Source of the DNA: Allacma fusca
Lineage: Eukaryota; Arthropoda; Collembola; Symphypleona; Sminthuridae
Reading direction: 5' to 3'
DNA length: 64,000 nucleotides
NCBI GenBank assembly: GCA_947179485.1
Contig: OX359247.1
Span: forward strand, 26,078,801 to 26,142,800
In this document: positions 1-11,696 of the stretch, in pieces
Position numbering within the stretch: position 1 is the stretch's first letter
Layout of the letters: every line of letters starts with the position of its first letter
Notes under the pieces: generated by a model
Database searches by the model: none
Seen by the model: only the letters and a program-made list of their open reading frames with translations
What the model was told of the DNA's origin: nothing
Program-made: the position numbers and the translations under genes

Positions 1-710
1 CAAAATTTTATTGCACATTGAGAATTGTATTTTCAAATAGTGGCAAGTTATTTTTTCCTTTTGACATCTGCACATGCCCCATGAATTTTTATATCATCCG
101 GATTTCCGGACTTTATTTCACGATTTATAGCTGTTCCTCAATGATTGGCAGCAGCAGGTACGGGCTCGATATCTTTTTTTTTATTTGAGTATTTTATAAT
201 TTAAAGAAAATTGCATCAGGGAAGTACACCCCTCATCTTGTACAATATGAAGAGGTAACAATGAGATGTTTGTGAGGTGTTTAAAGAAGATGAGATTAGA
301 AAGCCTGTAATTATTTAGTGGGTTTGAAGCGTCGAATGATCCGAGGCTGCAGGACTACTGACTCATACCGCTGTGACTTACGAGCTTGATTTGCATATCA
401 TCCAAAGCAATGAAACTTGACAGGGGGACAAGCTGGTGGACAGACCGATCCCGAAAAAATATCTTCGGTCCTGCCAAAGTCACAGCATGGTAAACCACGA
501 ATTTTGTTCACACTAGGCCACATATTGCCACATTATTGCTCCCAAGCACATTATTTATACGATAGCTAAACCCACGTAACCAGACAATGACAACAGAGTT
601 AACAACTAGCAGACAAGTTGCAGACTGACTGGGATACTTAACACACAATTTAATGCTTCAAAATTGGCAGATTCATTCTCTCAGACTTGTGTTCCCTGAG
701 AGATGCCTTG

Positions 711-730
711 GAGAGAGAGAGAGAGAGAGA
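711..730. repeat. (GA)10 microsatellite
   Basis: Twenty bases of uninterrupted GA. Confidence 0.95.
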
Positions 731-2490
731 CTTTTTTATTTCCTCATTAGACCTTGTATCCTTGTGGTTTCTGCTTTCATAACCATTGTTTATGTGTATA
801 TATTTAGTCTTTGGGAATAGCAGTCTCCATATTTTCAAACCATTGTGTAATGGAGTCTGTCACATGTATGTACGTATTATGAGAATATCCTTCGCAAATT
901 TAATGCAGACAGACACTTTCATTTCAAACCTTAATTCAAAATAAAATCTACCACTACTATACTGCAAGGTAGAATATAAAAGACCGCAATCGGAACATCG
1001 TTTCTACTAAATGATAGGATTATATCCGGCTACATATATTTACATCCTACATTTCCCAGTATATGCTATGGCTCAGGGACTGAGTGCACACTCAGATAGT
1101 AATTGAGTATTACAATCAAGCATGATTGATACTCCGTCTACTTTGCATTTTAAAAAGCCCAAAAGAAAATCAGAAGTTTCTGGTCTCTATTTTGTACACC
1201 TCATATAAAAATAGAGATGAGGATAATTGTCTCGCCTCTGGGATCATTTTAAAGGATAGAATTATTAGCCTTTTTTTAAACATATCGACGGATTATGCTA
1301 CTTACTAATTCCTCATAGTAAAAGCATGTCCCTAGAATTTGGTTGAGGAGAAGGTTGGAAAACTCCACTGTGATTATTCAAAAGGGGATGTTATTCTCGA
1401 GGAACTCCTGGCACCTGTTTTAACTTAGTTATTCGGTAGCCTTTCATATCCTCCGTGTAGTAGTTGCACGTGTGAGTTTTATAATAATTATTTTCTTTTG
1501 CCTCTAGTAAAAATTTTATAATAGTTTTCCATGTTTTATCGCAGTTCTCATCCCCATGCATCACAACTCAACCAACTGCGACCAAAGTGTAACCAGAAAG
1601 TACCCTGTTCACTTCATAAGTAGTCGTCTCAAATATGAAGCATCCTCAGATAGATAGATACTTCTGAGCTGACTCCTGTCCAATGGCTTGCATTTAAGGA
1701 ATTATGTACATGCATTGACATGACTCCACGGTTTAAAATGTATCTTCCTATGTAATCATAAGTACTGGCTCCCATACGGGGATACAGGTCGCTCTGGATG
1801 TAATGACTGTCTATTGTACGTAATTTTTTGAAATGCTCACTGATCCCTGTTCTGGGTATCTACTTGAGTCTTTAATGCCTTACGCCACTACCCTCCCCGC
1901 CGCACAGCCATACTTCCAGTTTTTGATACAGTATTTTTATCTCTCGACAGAAAATGATACGTGCTGGCGTGGCCAATTACATACACAATTATGTTCTGCT
2001 ACCATAGTATTTAAAGCTCGCTCCAGGCAAGTATTTTCATTTTGGAGACCTGACTGACTATGTGAATGTGAAGACAGCGGTTCCTCGAGCAGTTTCATGT
2101 ACGAGAGATAGAAATTGCTGTAAGGAACTATGCTTTAAATCTAAGCCTGTGTAATCCCTGTATGTATGTATATAAATTACAATCTCCCTTAAAAAGTACG
2201 AGGGCTACTGTCCAGAAGCCAATTTTCCTGTAGTAGTTTTATTACCAATTATTGTAGTATCTACTAGCATGTATGTATATTTTTGGAAATGTCCATAGTG
2301 ACCTTATCATCCTGAGTGCACTTTATGTTATACTGAAGTAATTACACACTACGTAAACTTAGTAGTTCCTCTCCGAAAATCACGCGACCATGGGAGCGAA
2401 AAGTTTAGAGCTAAGAAAGAAACCGCATTTTTACACTTTCCTATCATCGTCGGTTATCTTTGTGCTCCTATGAAAACAATAATTTCGAGT

Positions 2491-2521
2491 GAGAGAGAGA
2501 GAGAGAGAGGGAGAGAGAGAG
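2491..2521. repeat. (GA)n microsatellite
   Basis: About 31 bases of GA with one GGG interruption. Confidence 0.93.
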
Positions 2522-5500
2522 GAAAACTGTGAATTTACTCTGTTCCATTTTAATAACAAGCTGGAAAAACCTACATTAAGAGCAAATTTTAGTAATAAAA
2601 AAGTAATTGTTAAAAGCCCAGAGTTGATGTACTAAAAGGGAAGGCTAAAATATATATGGAATTGATATTTATCTCGTGGACATTTAACGTAAATTATGAT
2701 TCTTCATATTCTCTGATGAGTTAAGTATGTGCATTGTAGGGTTGCAGGCTTCACTCAAGGCGGAAAGTGTAAGTGTGCAGAAAATGTCATCGAATCAAAA
2801 CGTCTAGCTTTAAATTGTTTGATAATACCCGCAGAGTCAAACTTGTTTTTTATGCTAAATCAAGATACTGATTACATTTCAAGATTTTTCATATAGACTT
2901 TTAACATGTCTGTAATTATCTGGGCTTGAGGTTTTTGGTAGTTCGAAACTTCACACAATGTATTGAATTTTCCTTGCATGCCTTCCGGCTCGGATTTTTT
3001 TTATGACTTTCGCACAAGTTTACCAGAATTAACCAAGCTTGGAGCTCTGCTTTGAAGAGTGAGCTGCAGACAAAGATTTCCTCTCGGAAAAGTAGATCCT
3101 GACACTGTATTGAAAGATAAAGTTGAAGAGGAGGTTGATTTTTACTGTGCATGTATATTTTAGTCTCGGTACAAGAATTACGTTTTAATCTGATTTCTGT
3201 ACCGAGTAACTAGGTTCATTAACTGTGTTTTCCCCGAATGATGAGCTTTGTTCAATGATAGTCAAAACTAAACTTTCAGCAGCGTTCTTTCATTTTTCAC
3301 TTATCCTGGAGATCCCTTTCCCTGATAGGAATGATTAAGCCTTCAGACTAATTAAGCACATTTTTTAAAAAACTACATGCACTTACAATTTTTGTGTGTT
3401 AGCCAACAAAACTATTTGCAGCGGCGTAGAAAATGATAGTCTTTAAATTTTTGTCGGAACGGCTTTGCCTTGTTCCTCCAATGTTGCAGGAGTAGTCATC
3501 CAAATAGGTTTTCCTACTTACGTCCCCTGTAGGAGTTCTCACAGTGCCCCCTTTTCCAGCCCGCTCTTGTGGGAATAATATTTCTTCCCCTTGTAATGTG
3601 CAGTTTTTAAATAGATTTAGAAATTCTGATACATACAGTGTAGTGTGGGATGGAGGGAAATTAGGATTTCCTCTACCGTGCGATACGACTTACGAGCCTT
3701 GACCGATAGTGTGAGTTAATGGATTCCGAAGGGAATCAGAAATTGAGCCTCTCACCACTTGCCATCTAAATATTGAACTTGATAGGAATTTGTTGTCAGT
3801 CATGCAATAGTGCATTGTACGTGAAATTGATTACATCGATATGGAAATGCAATTGACCTGGAGGAAGACCCGCGGTGCGTTAGAGAAGTCACACTAGATT
3901 CTGCTCTCTTGAGTAATAATAGAATGTTCCTTGTGAGGTCCATTCTGCTTATTTGATCACAGTGTAAATAACGTGGAGGAGGATGACGGAATATTTTACG
4001 AGCTGAAAGAGCCCGTGTGCTCGACAATAATCATTCATCACCAGGGTCTCATATCGCACACACATGCACCTGACCCCTGGGTTAATGAAAATAACTCAGA
4101 GATGCCCTGCTCATTTCAAAGCCGACAATTCTCACTGTTAGAGTCTTCCCTTTCGGCCGCCAATCTGCTTTCAATAATCTGGACCCGTCGTAACCTCGTA
4201 ACTGATGCTCCAGTGAGGATATTGAGAAGGATGGTATTAATGCTCTGGGGCTCTGACAGCTAGCTGTATATCTCCATGTTCACTAAAGCAGTGCACTGCA
4301 TATGTAACAATATCAACATAGCAATTACGTTGCTTTATTCAAGAGAATAAGAAAAAAATGGATAGTGTCGATGCGTTCATTTTGAAAATAGACTCTTTTT
4401 ACGACACCAACCATTCATCCGTGTTTCCTTCCTTTCAGTCTTGGTTGCATTGTTGGGATTTGGCATATGTATGTAAGGCACGTATGTATATCTAGCCATT
4501 TAGAAGCCTATACTTACACAACCGCATGCTCTCATCTTAAGCTTCAAAACAGGGATTATTTCCATCTATCCAGGATCTCTTCACTTGTGTTTGTAACCAT
4601 CCTCTTTTCATTGAAAGCTACTTGAAAGAATAAATGTGATTCAATAGTTCGCTGCAGCATAACATTTCACGGATCAATGCAAAACGAGAGTAACAATGAG
4701 TAATGTTCTTGATTCTAAAAAAAAATGTTCATACCCATTGCTCACTTTTTAAAAGCGTAACTGTGTACCTACATACATTGAGTCGAACATATAGGGTATC
4801 GCTATCTTGTGTGTTGGTTAGTCTTTAATTTTCACACATCTCGAATAGTCAAGGCTGTTTGGGATGAAAGGATTTCGTTCAGGCCTATAGCAGAGGAGTG
4901 AGTGCATGCTAAAATGCTAAAATATATAATTATTACTACAGAATGTAGAATCTTTTCATGAAGGAGTTTGGAAATCGTCCCAAAGCATGATTTAAAATTT
5001 AAAATGAAATGCTCTCATTGTGTATATGACTTGAAGAAGGTATGCATTGTGTCACATGCGACCCTCTAATGCCGTAGTTTATTTTAGTGAAATGAATATT
5101 TACAAAACAGGAAAACTCATAATTGCAATGTAAAGTTTACAGTACAATGACTGAGGTTAATAGATGTTGCTTGCGGGTTGACACGAAATATGGAAATGAA
5201 AATAAATACCTCTAGAGACCTGCATCATATTTCTGTTTTTTTATTATCGCCTGACTCTTGCAACAAGTCATAAAAAATAAGGTTTTTAATCATTACAATT
5301 TTTGCAGGTAAATGCCTGGTACTCATTTGAATTACAAATTTTGTCACATTTATAGCAACAGCCCAATTTGCTTATTGTATTAAAAATTTTGATTAGTTCG
5401 TGGATGGCTCACATTGCTACGTATCATGAAGGAAGTTGAGCAGTGCATGACTGTCCTCAGTTGGTGATCTTTTGTTTGTTATTTTCAACTCTATTATCTC

Positions 5501-8500
5501 GAAAATGAAATCCTAGCTCGGAACCTCCGTACGGACTTGACTCTGTATAGGGACTGGAAGCATGCAAGCAGACACGCTTACTGTCTGCGGAGCAGTTCCT
5601 GTTGAAGTGGTTGTACTCACGTTGTTTCAACAACAATATAATGAGAAAATACGAGAGAGTTTTCAGTTTTTTGTTTTTTTCCCTCTCCTCAGTGAAACTT
5701 TTTTTTTATGGAGTTGGAAATTAATTTCGTAATAGATATGTAGTCAAAAGGTACCACTTAGGATGGTGTAGAACAGTACGAACAAAGTTGTAAAACTTTA
5801 TATGAAGCTTGGAAGGTTCTCATCTATGTATAATCATACAGAAGCCAGGGAAGGATGCTTGAGAGAAAAATTATTATTGTTTGGATATGATTTCCTGACT
5901 GGAGACGACTGCTTAATTCGGTACATAACAAAATGAGCTGACTTGGAGATGGGAACAATCTGTTGCCCTGTAGTTCGGTGAGGAGATGAATTTGAGGTAA
6001 CTGATGGGCCCACCCGGATTCTTTGAGTCATACAGTAGGTTAAGATTTTCACTGTAAAGTGGAAGATGATGAGGAAATTACAAGTGATTTGTGATGGAAA
6101 GAGCCACTCATGCCGTCAACTCCTCACGCAATACTGCAAAAATTTTCAACAAAAATACTCCTGGTGCTCTTCATCCAGCAGGGCTTACATCCGTCTCATC
6201 CCGTCCAACGAATGCGGGATGTTTTTACCTTTTTACCTCGTCCTTTTGCCAGGGCAGATCGTGCTGTTAAGGTGAAATACGTGTCTGCCTCACACACGCA
6301 AACTTGAACGATATCACTTGTTGAAGGCGATCCCTTCGGACAATCACTCTCTAGTAATTGCCAGACGTTCGGAAAAAATTGAAGTTTTCTCTTGTAATTT
6401 TTAAGATTCTTTTAGCACGACCAGTTGTGTAAGAAAATGATTCATCCCAGTGATCTCTACCTTTTGCAACTATGTACATACATGAGGACGCATGTAGGCA
6501 TGTGTAGCTACCTATGTATGTATGTATATGCACATTTTTGTTCATGTGGTCATTGAAAAATATTACTTCCCGTAAGGTTCTTTTTTAAGGAAACATCATT
6601 CGGATTCAAACGAAGAAATTAAAAACAGTTTAAAACTTGGAAAATTGAGATGAGGAAAATATTCAAATGTATTGAGGTTAGCCCTTGGGATCTTGTCATT
6701 TTCTGAGGAAAAAAAACACCATAATGGTAATGACACTTAATGTTTCGAAGAAATGCTCCGAAATTGACATATTTAGGTACAAGTGTACTTAAATAGTACC
6801 TATGTATGTATGTGTACAGAGCATATAGAACAGTCCTGTAAGTCTCTCCTGCCAGGAATTATTTCGGCATTAGGGGACTTGTGTGTGAGGCTCAGAGTGG
6901 AGCAACATGGCAAAATAAAGTGCTTCAAGTCATTTTAAAATATATGTTTTAGCATTATAATTGAGTTTGACTTGACACTGAGAAGGAAACATGTCATTAT
7001 GGATGCACACGTCGTTCGTAATAAATAATTACAGAGGTACATAAGCGGAGCGCTAAATGCGAGAGACCCACTATTTAAGTAATGTGAGATACTTAGCATG
7101 GTAATGCGTCAGGAATTTTATTATCCGTCTCTTACAGCTCTCAAGTCTACAAAGTATAATCATAATTGCTACTTTGAGACTCGTAATAAAAAACTGTGGG
7201 GACACCGAGGTATCAATTTGCATATTTTAGCGTCGTGTGTCGTACGTTCTCAAAATTAACGTTCCAACTCCATTAAAATATAATTTACATTAAGTGTTTC
7301 AGAATTTTTGCACCAACATTCTTTCGAAGACTGTTGTATAGCAAAAGTATATTATATTGTCAAAAAATTTGAACCCAAAAAACCTCGGAGGAATCATTGA
7401 TAGCAAATCGAAAGGACTGTAATAACTACTGTACATGCATAAAACCGGAGTAAGCCGGATTAATCTTAATCTTTGTGGGTATTTTTGACTCGCAAGTAGA
7501 AAGTTCATAATTAATTTAGATTGTCACTGGTAATTACATACGTACAGTTGAAAATCTCGAAACTGGATCGGGTGGATTTTTTTGACCATGTTACAAAATG
7601 CTTTGTCCACAATATCACACACAACAACTGCTCACCTTTGATGAAACTATTAAAAGCATATTAGACGGATAGGAATCGAATGGAGGGGAGTTTACAAGAA
7701 GATGGGGTCTAGGACGAAGGAACACATCAAGGATGGGACCAGCGTTCCAAAAGGAGAGAATCCTCGTTTTCCTCACTGAATTTCCCCATAGCTAATGAGC
7801 TGATGTTTAATTCATGAAAGTGGTAAATGAGTGCATGGTAGGGAAAAACGTTCAAATAGCTTTTTCTCTTGTCTGTCAAGCACGTTGGATCAAATGAGAA
7901 TAATCAGGATATGCCCAGAACAGATACTCATCATATGTCCGCGAACCCATTTAAGGCCTAGGCTCATATGTATCTGTGGTGAAATGTATTTACTCTGAAA
8001 TTACTACCCCTACTACTTCCTACAGCCTATAGTAAAGACTCTGTAGTGCAGAGTCTGAACGCAAGGGGTATCACACATAAGTTATACTGTTAAACTAATT
8101 CTCGAGTCCTATATGTCACAGTTAGCTGGGTCCAATGTCATCTTCGGTAGTGTCAAGGCACAACATTACTCTCCAACGGTATTTTTACTTCACCTTGCAT
8201 CTTGTACTGTGTATGGAAATATCAACATATCCAATCTAGATGTGAGTGAACTTGTTATTCCCCTCGAGTTTTAGTTTTACATATGTACAGATATACATAT
8301 TTTCTGGGGCTCATTGGAAATAGTATTTTATGGTTTGGGGCATGCTTCCCAGGAGTTACTACGTAACATGTACATTTGGATCCCCTGGGCTACGTCCCTC
8401 ATGGCATCATTGACAATTGTTTCTTTTCAGCCACATATCCTCAATTTAAGCAAGGCTACACCCAGAAGTGACACTGGTATCAGAATTTATCACCTCATTT

Positions 8501-9852
8501 CCGGCCAGCTAGTCGTCCACAGGGTAACTAATGAAACGCTCTATACCTTAACTTTCTATCGCGTGTCGTTTCTTTGTTGTGAACACGTATTGATCTCCTG
8601 TCATGGTGGTTTTTGTGGCAAATCCAGACTGTAATAGAGAATGCTTATCTAGGAATGCTTCGGTTGTGTGTAACTAGAACGTCAAAGTCTATACAAAAGT
8701 CCGAAGTAAATACATATGAGTGCACCTTCTTAAGGTTAACAACTCCAAACTCTTAATGATCCTTCAAAGTGTTAATTTACCTGAGTAAATATCCGACCAA
8801 GTAGACAACAACCACGGAGCAAACTTCATTCTCTGGATGAGTCATTTTCATCATGCGAGCCACTTCCAAAGTCCGTAAATGTTTTTTTAAATGACACTTG
8901 GAAGGAATGCATTCTGAATTCTGAATTGTGCTGGGAGAATTTTGAAATCCAGCCAAGTTTATAGGAGTCATGATTACCCCATTAAAATTGATTCAATTAA
9001 CTGAATCAATACTTCTAATTGTTTATGTGTATTTCTTGAACTTTCGTATGCACACAATAAATAAGTAATCTCACCTGTGTAATTGCTATTTAATTCATGA
9101 TATTCAGACACGGGCAAGCGTCCCGCATACAGAACAGCATGAGATACGACTTTGTTTTCAAATCACAACACGAGCTCTATTTTTCCAATTGGAACTTATA
9201 CATAACTGACGTGTGGACAAAGCACGGTGGCCGGACAAATTTCGATTGACCATTGGGATTTTTTTCTCGTTGATGCAGCTATAGTAGTTAAAAAATAGGA
9301 AATAGTATCTAATGTAAATTCTATTATTTATGTTCTAAAGTATTGAAGGTGAGGGCGCACGTTGGGGATTAATATTTTGAATGGTATTGTATTTTATGGA
9401 GTCTCTAACGGTTTCACATTGGGCATCCACGATGTAATTGATTCTAACTATAATTAATACAGAAAATGATTTAATTGCACACGTGTCCAGATTTAATATT
9501 GTGTTGTTAAGTGTGCAGCCCACGTTGGAAGCGGAGGCAAGTGTAAGCTCGGCATGTACATTGGGTTCAATTTAATTGCAAATTGGGAAACGCTGTGATA
9601 TTCTCCTTTGAAAATATGACCACCATGTGGGATTTTAATTTCAGTAGTTTTACACACTCATCACTGTTGGTTAGTCTTGAGCCCAGCTTCCCTAAGCTCA
9701 TTTGAACTGTTCTAAGCTCCGATAGTGTGTGTATGCAGTGAAAACCAGAAGGTCAAGAAAATTCCAGCTTGAGAGGTACTCTTCTTGGTAATCTCTAATT
9801 CGTTTCTGCTCAACCCATACTGTAGAGATACAGATAGTAAATATGTATCTGC

Positions 9853-9856
<4 letters not shown>

Positions 9857-9885
<29 letters not shown>
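9857..9885. repeat. (GA)14 microsatellite
   Basis: Uninterrupted GA tract. Confidence 0.95.
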
Positions 9886-9887
<2 letters not shown>

Positions 9888-10135
9888 AAAGCTAGCATTT
9901 CTTCTGGTCAACGCTGAGTACTGGGAACTGATTTCCCGAAGAAATACATACCTATATGGGTATAACTCATCACTAGTAGGATCTTACTTCCATATATTTT
10001 TATTTAAGGATTTTTAGATCTATGGAGTAAAATGAGTGATTGAAATCTAAAGATGGGTATAAAGCCCAATTATTAAGATTGGGTGGCTTAAATCCATTAA
10101 AAATGTTTTCTATTTAAGTACTCAGTGAACCAATA

Positions 10136-10158
10136 GTGTGTGTGTGTGTGTGTGTGTG
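10136..10158. repeat. (GT)11 microsatellite
   Basis: Uninterrupted GT tract. Confidence 0.95.
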
Positions 10159-10458
10159 ATGTGATGGTTAGATTATGCTTGGAACGGTTTGTATGAGAGT
10201 CAATTTTGCTGTTAGTCCCTTTCTCAATCATCTCTAGAGATGCTCAAGGAGCTAGCTATGAAGCACAGGGTAGCAATCTTTACATCATAGTGTGGCCCAG
10301 AGCGAAATAGCTACTTAAGAAGTATACAACACTTGCGAGCTAGCTAAAAAGCATCAAACGAGTAAAATTTTATAAGCTAAAATCCGATGTGGAATAGTAA
10401 AAACAGGAAAGATTCTTTTCTTAAACAGATTCACTCTCTTACATTATAAAATATCCAT

Positions 10459-10497
10459 TTATATATATCTATATATATATCTATAGATATATATAAA
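10459..10497. repeat. AT-rich palindromic patch
   Basis: TATATATCTATATATATATCTATAGATATATATA-type sequence that can fold on itself; simple AT repeat broken by CTATAG. Confidence 0.8.
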
Positions 10498-10941
10498 GTG
10501 ACGCTCCACTATATTTGATCCAGTTGCCCAATCCTTCAGAATCCATGGATATACAAGCATTGGATCTTGTCTCGCCTATATGCAATCGTTGATGCAACCT
10601 GAACTGGTTTCTATATCTTGATACTTGTATTGATGCAAATACCTACTGGATGTAAGTGGGTGAGAATGTATCAGGTATCCATTGCATTGTGAGATCCCTC
10701 GTCCCTCGTGCATACATATATAGCTATAACTGCTATGGATCTTATTATCAGTGGTAATGGTAATGGTAGTATGGTAGTAGGGAATTATATTTGTTTGTAT
10801 GAAAATCGGACTGAAGTTTGCTCGAACTCGTTCGCTTTTCCTTCATCATTCTGATAATCGTCATTGTCGCTGCATATAATAATGTGAGGGTTCCCATTCA
10901 GCTGAACGGGGTATAAAATATGTAAGCAACGTTGTAAAGAT

Positions 10942-10947
10942 TTTATT
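10942..10947 (-). terminator. Possible polyadenylation signal AATAAA, minus strand
   Basis: TTTATT on the plus strand reads AATAAA on the minus strand, immediately after the candidate stop at 10949-10951. A T-rich stretch follows within about 30 nt. The 3' UTR would be unusually short. AATAAA is common by chance at this GC content, so this only mildly supports the terminal exon. Confidence 0.2.
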
Positions 10948-10948
10948 A

Positions 10949-11009
10949 TTACATAAATGATGGGTAGGTACGGTAGGATCCTCTCCTTGTAGACATTGTG
11001 CTGCTTGGG
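10949..11009 (-). CDS. Candidate terminal coding exon, minus-strand gene, Ser/Arg-rich tail
   Basis: Seen on the minus strand: a strong acceptor (pyrimidine-rich run ending ATCTTCTCTCAG) followed by one base completing a codon, then PSSTMSTRRGSYRTYPSFM and a TAA stop. An AATAAA lies only a few bases past the stop. The preceding intron is a compact 211 nt with a near-perfect donor, so this pair of exons is the best-formed part of the minus-strand model. The tail is basic and serine/threonine-rich, as expected for a cytoplasmic tail; no domain is recognisable. One alternative is serious: the phase-0 reading of the same DNA stays open for about 75 codons, reaching a TAA near 10785, so the frame depends on which upstream exon is used. 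The protein is unidentified. Confidence 0.27.
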
Positions 11010-11220
11010 CTGAGAGAAGATAGATACAAAGATTAGAAAGGGAGGATGACCCCTTCCTTGGTTGATGAGATAATGCACCATTTGTGTGAGAGATTTCTAC
11101 CTACTACCTTGAATCTCTGCAAAGCTCCGTATAAACCAGGCCTTTTTCCAGAACAGACTCTAGAGTGTTCATTAGGCCGCACACAGAGACTGTCTTTTCC
11201 TCTCATCTTCACTTACTTAC
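11010..11220 (-). other. Candidate 211-nt intron, minus strand
   Basis: It begins GTAAGTAAG after an exon ending GGAG, which is almost the consensus 5' splice site, and ends with a pyrimidine-rich run and CTCTCAG. Size and signals fit a typical small metazoan intron, in contrast to the very long introns proposed on the plus strand. Confidence 0.3.
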
Positions 11221-11260
11221 CTCCTTCTCTCGCCTCTACTCGACTTGAATTTCCATAGTG
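11221..11260 (-). CDS. Candidate 40-nt internal exon, minus-strand gene
   Basis: The donor is very strong (GGAG|GTAAGTAAG). The acceptor is weaker: TATCTATCTACCTCTGAAG has good pyrimidines but ends AAG, not CAG. In the phase set by the upstream 58-nt exon it reads LWKFKSSRGERR, a basic run that would sit just after a hydrophobic segment, like a stop-transfer signal on the cytoplasmic side of a membrane protein. A second frame (HYGNSSRVEAREG) is also open, so the frame rests on the neighbouring exon. No family is recognised. Confidence 0.27.
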
Positions 11261-11661
11261 CTTCAGAGGTAGATAGATACTACATCCATGTCCAAAAGCA
11301 ATCTTCAAATCCTCTGAGACCCAGAGTCGAGAGCACAGTGCAAAGCTAGTACGCTCAGGATCTTGAGTAGACAACGAGAGCAAGTGCACATTACTTTATC
11401 GGTTGATCGCATTTCAAACTAAATCCTCTACCTCACTCTTTTGGGATCCTCCCTCATGATGAAAAGTGTTTTAAATGTTGTTAGTATGTGTGTTTTACGT
11501 CAGTAGGTATACATACTGTACTCCTCAGACTCCTTCAAATGCTTCTGCTGTGCTCGATGATATTCAAAATATTCATTCTACTATTTGTATGTATTTTCAT
11601 TTTTATCACTAAATTGGTCCTGGTACAGTTTACGACTGGTATTTACTTTGAAAGCCTTCTA

Positions 11662-11696
11662 GCTCTCTCTGTCTCTCTGTCTCTCTCTCTCTCTCT
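11662..11696. repeat. (CT)n microsatellite, imperfect
   Basis: CT dinucleotides interrupted twice by GT. It gives an LSLSLSL run in a 102-codon open frame, which is therefore low-complexity and not evidence for a gene. Confidence 0.9.

Larger units (their letters stand above)
1..10948. other. Non-coding stretch (intergenic or intronic)
   Basis: No convincing gene is visible. Open frames are short (106 codons at most), have no recognisable domains, and lie in ordinary AT-rich sequence. It holds GA tracts near 711, 2491 and 9857, a GT tract at 10136 and an AT-rich palindromic patch at 10459. A few splice-site-bounded open segments (131-157, 4045-4212, 8431-8523) are discussed as findings, not called as genes. 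Confidence 0.6.

Noticed and set aside
975..982. TATAAAAG as a core promoter
   Set aside because: No initiator at the expected distance and no open frame downstream.
2748..2768. 21-nt segment between an AG and a GTAAGT
   Set aside because: The upstream region is not pyrimidine-rich, so the acceptor is unconvincing despite the good donor.
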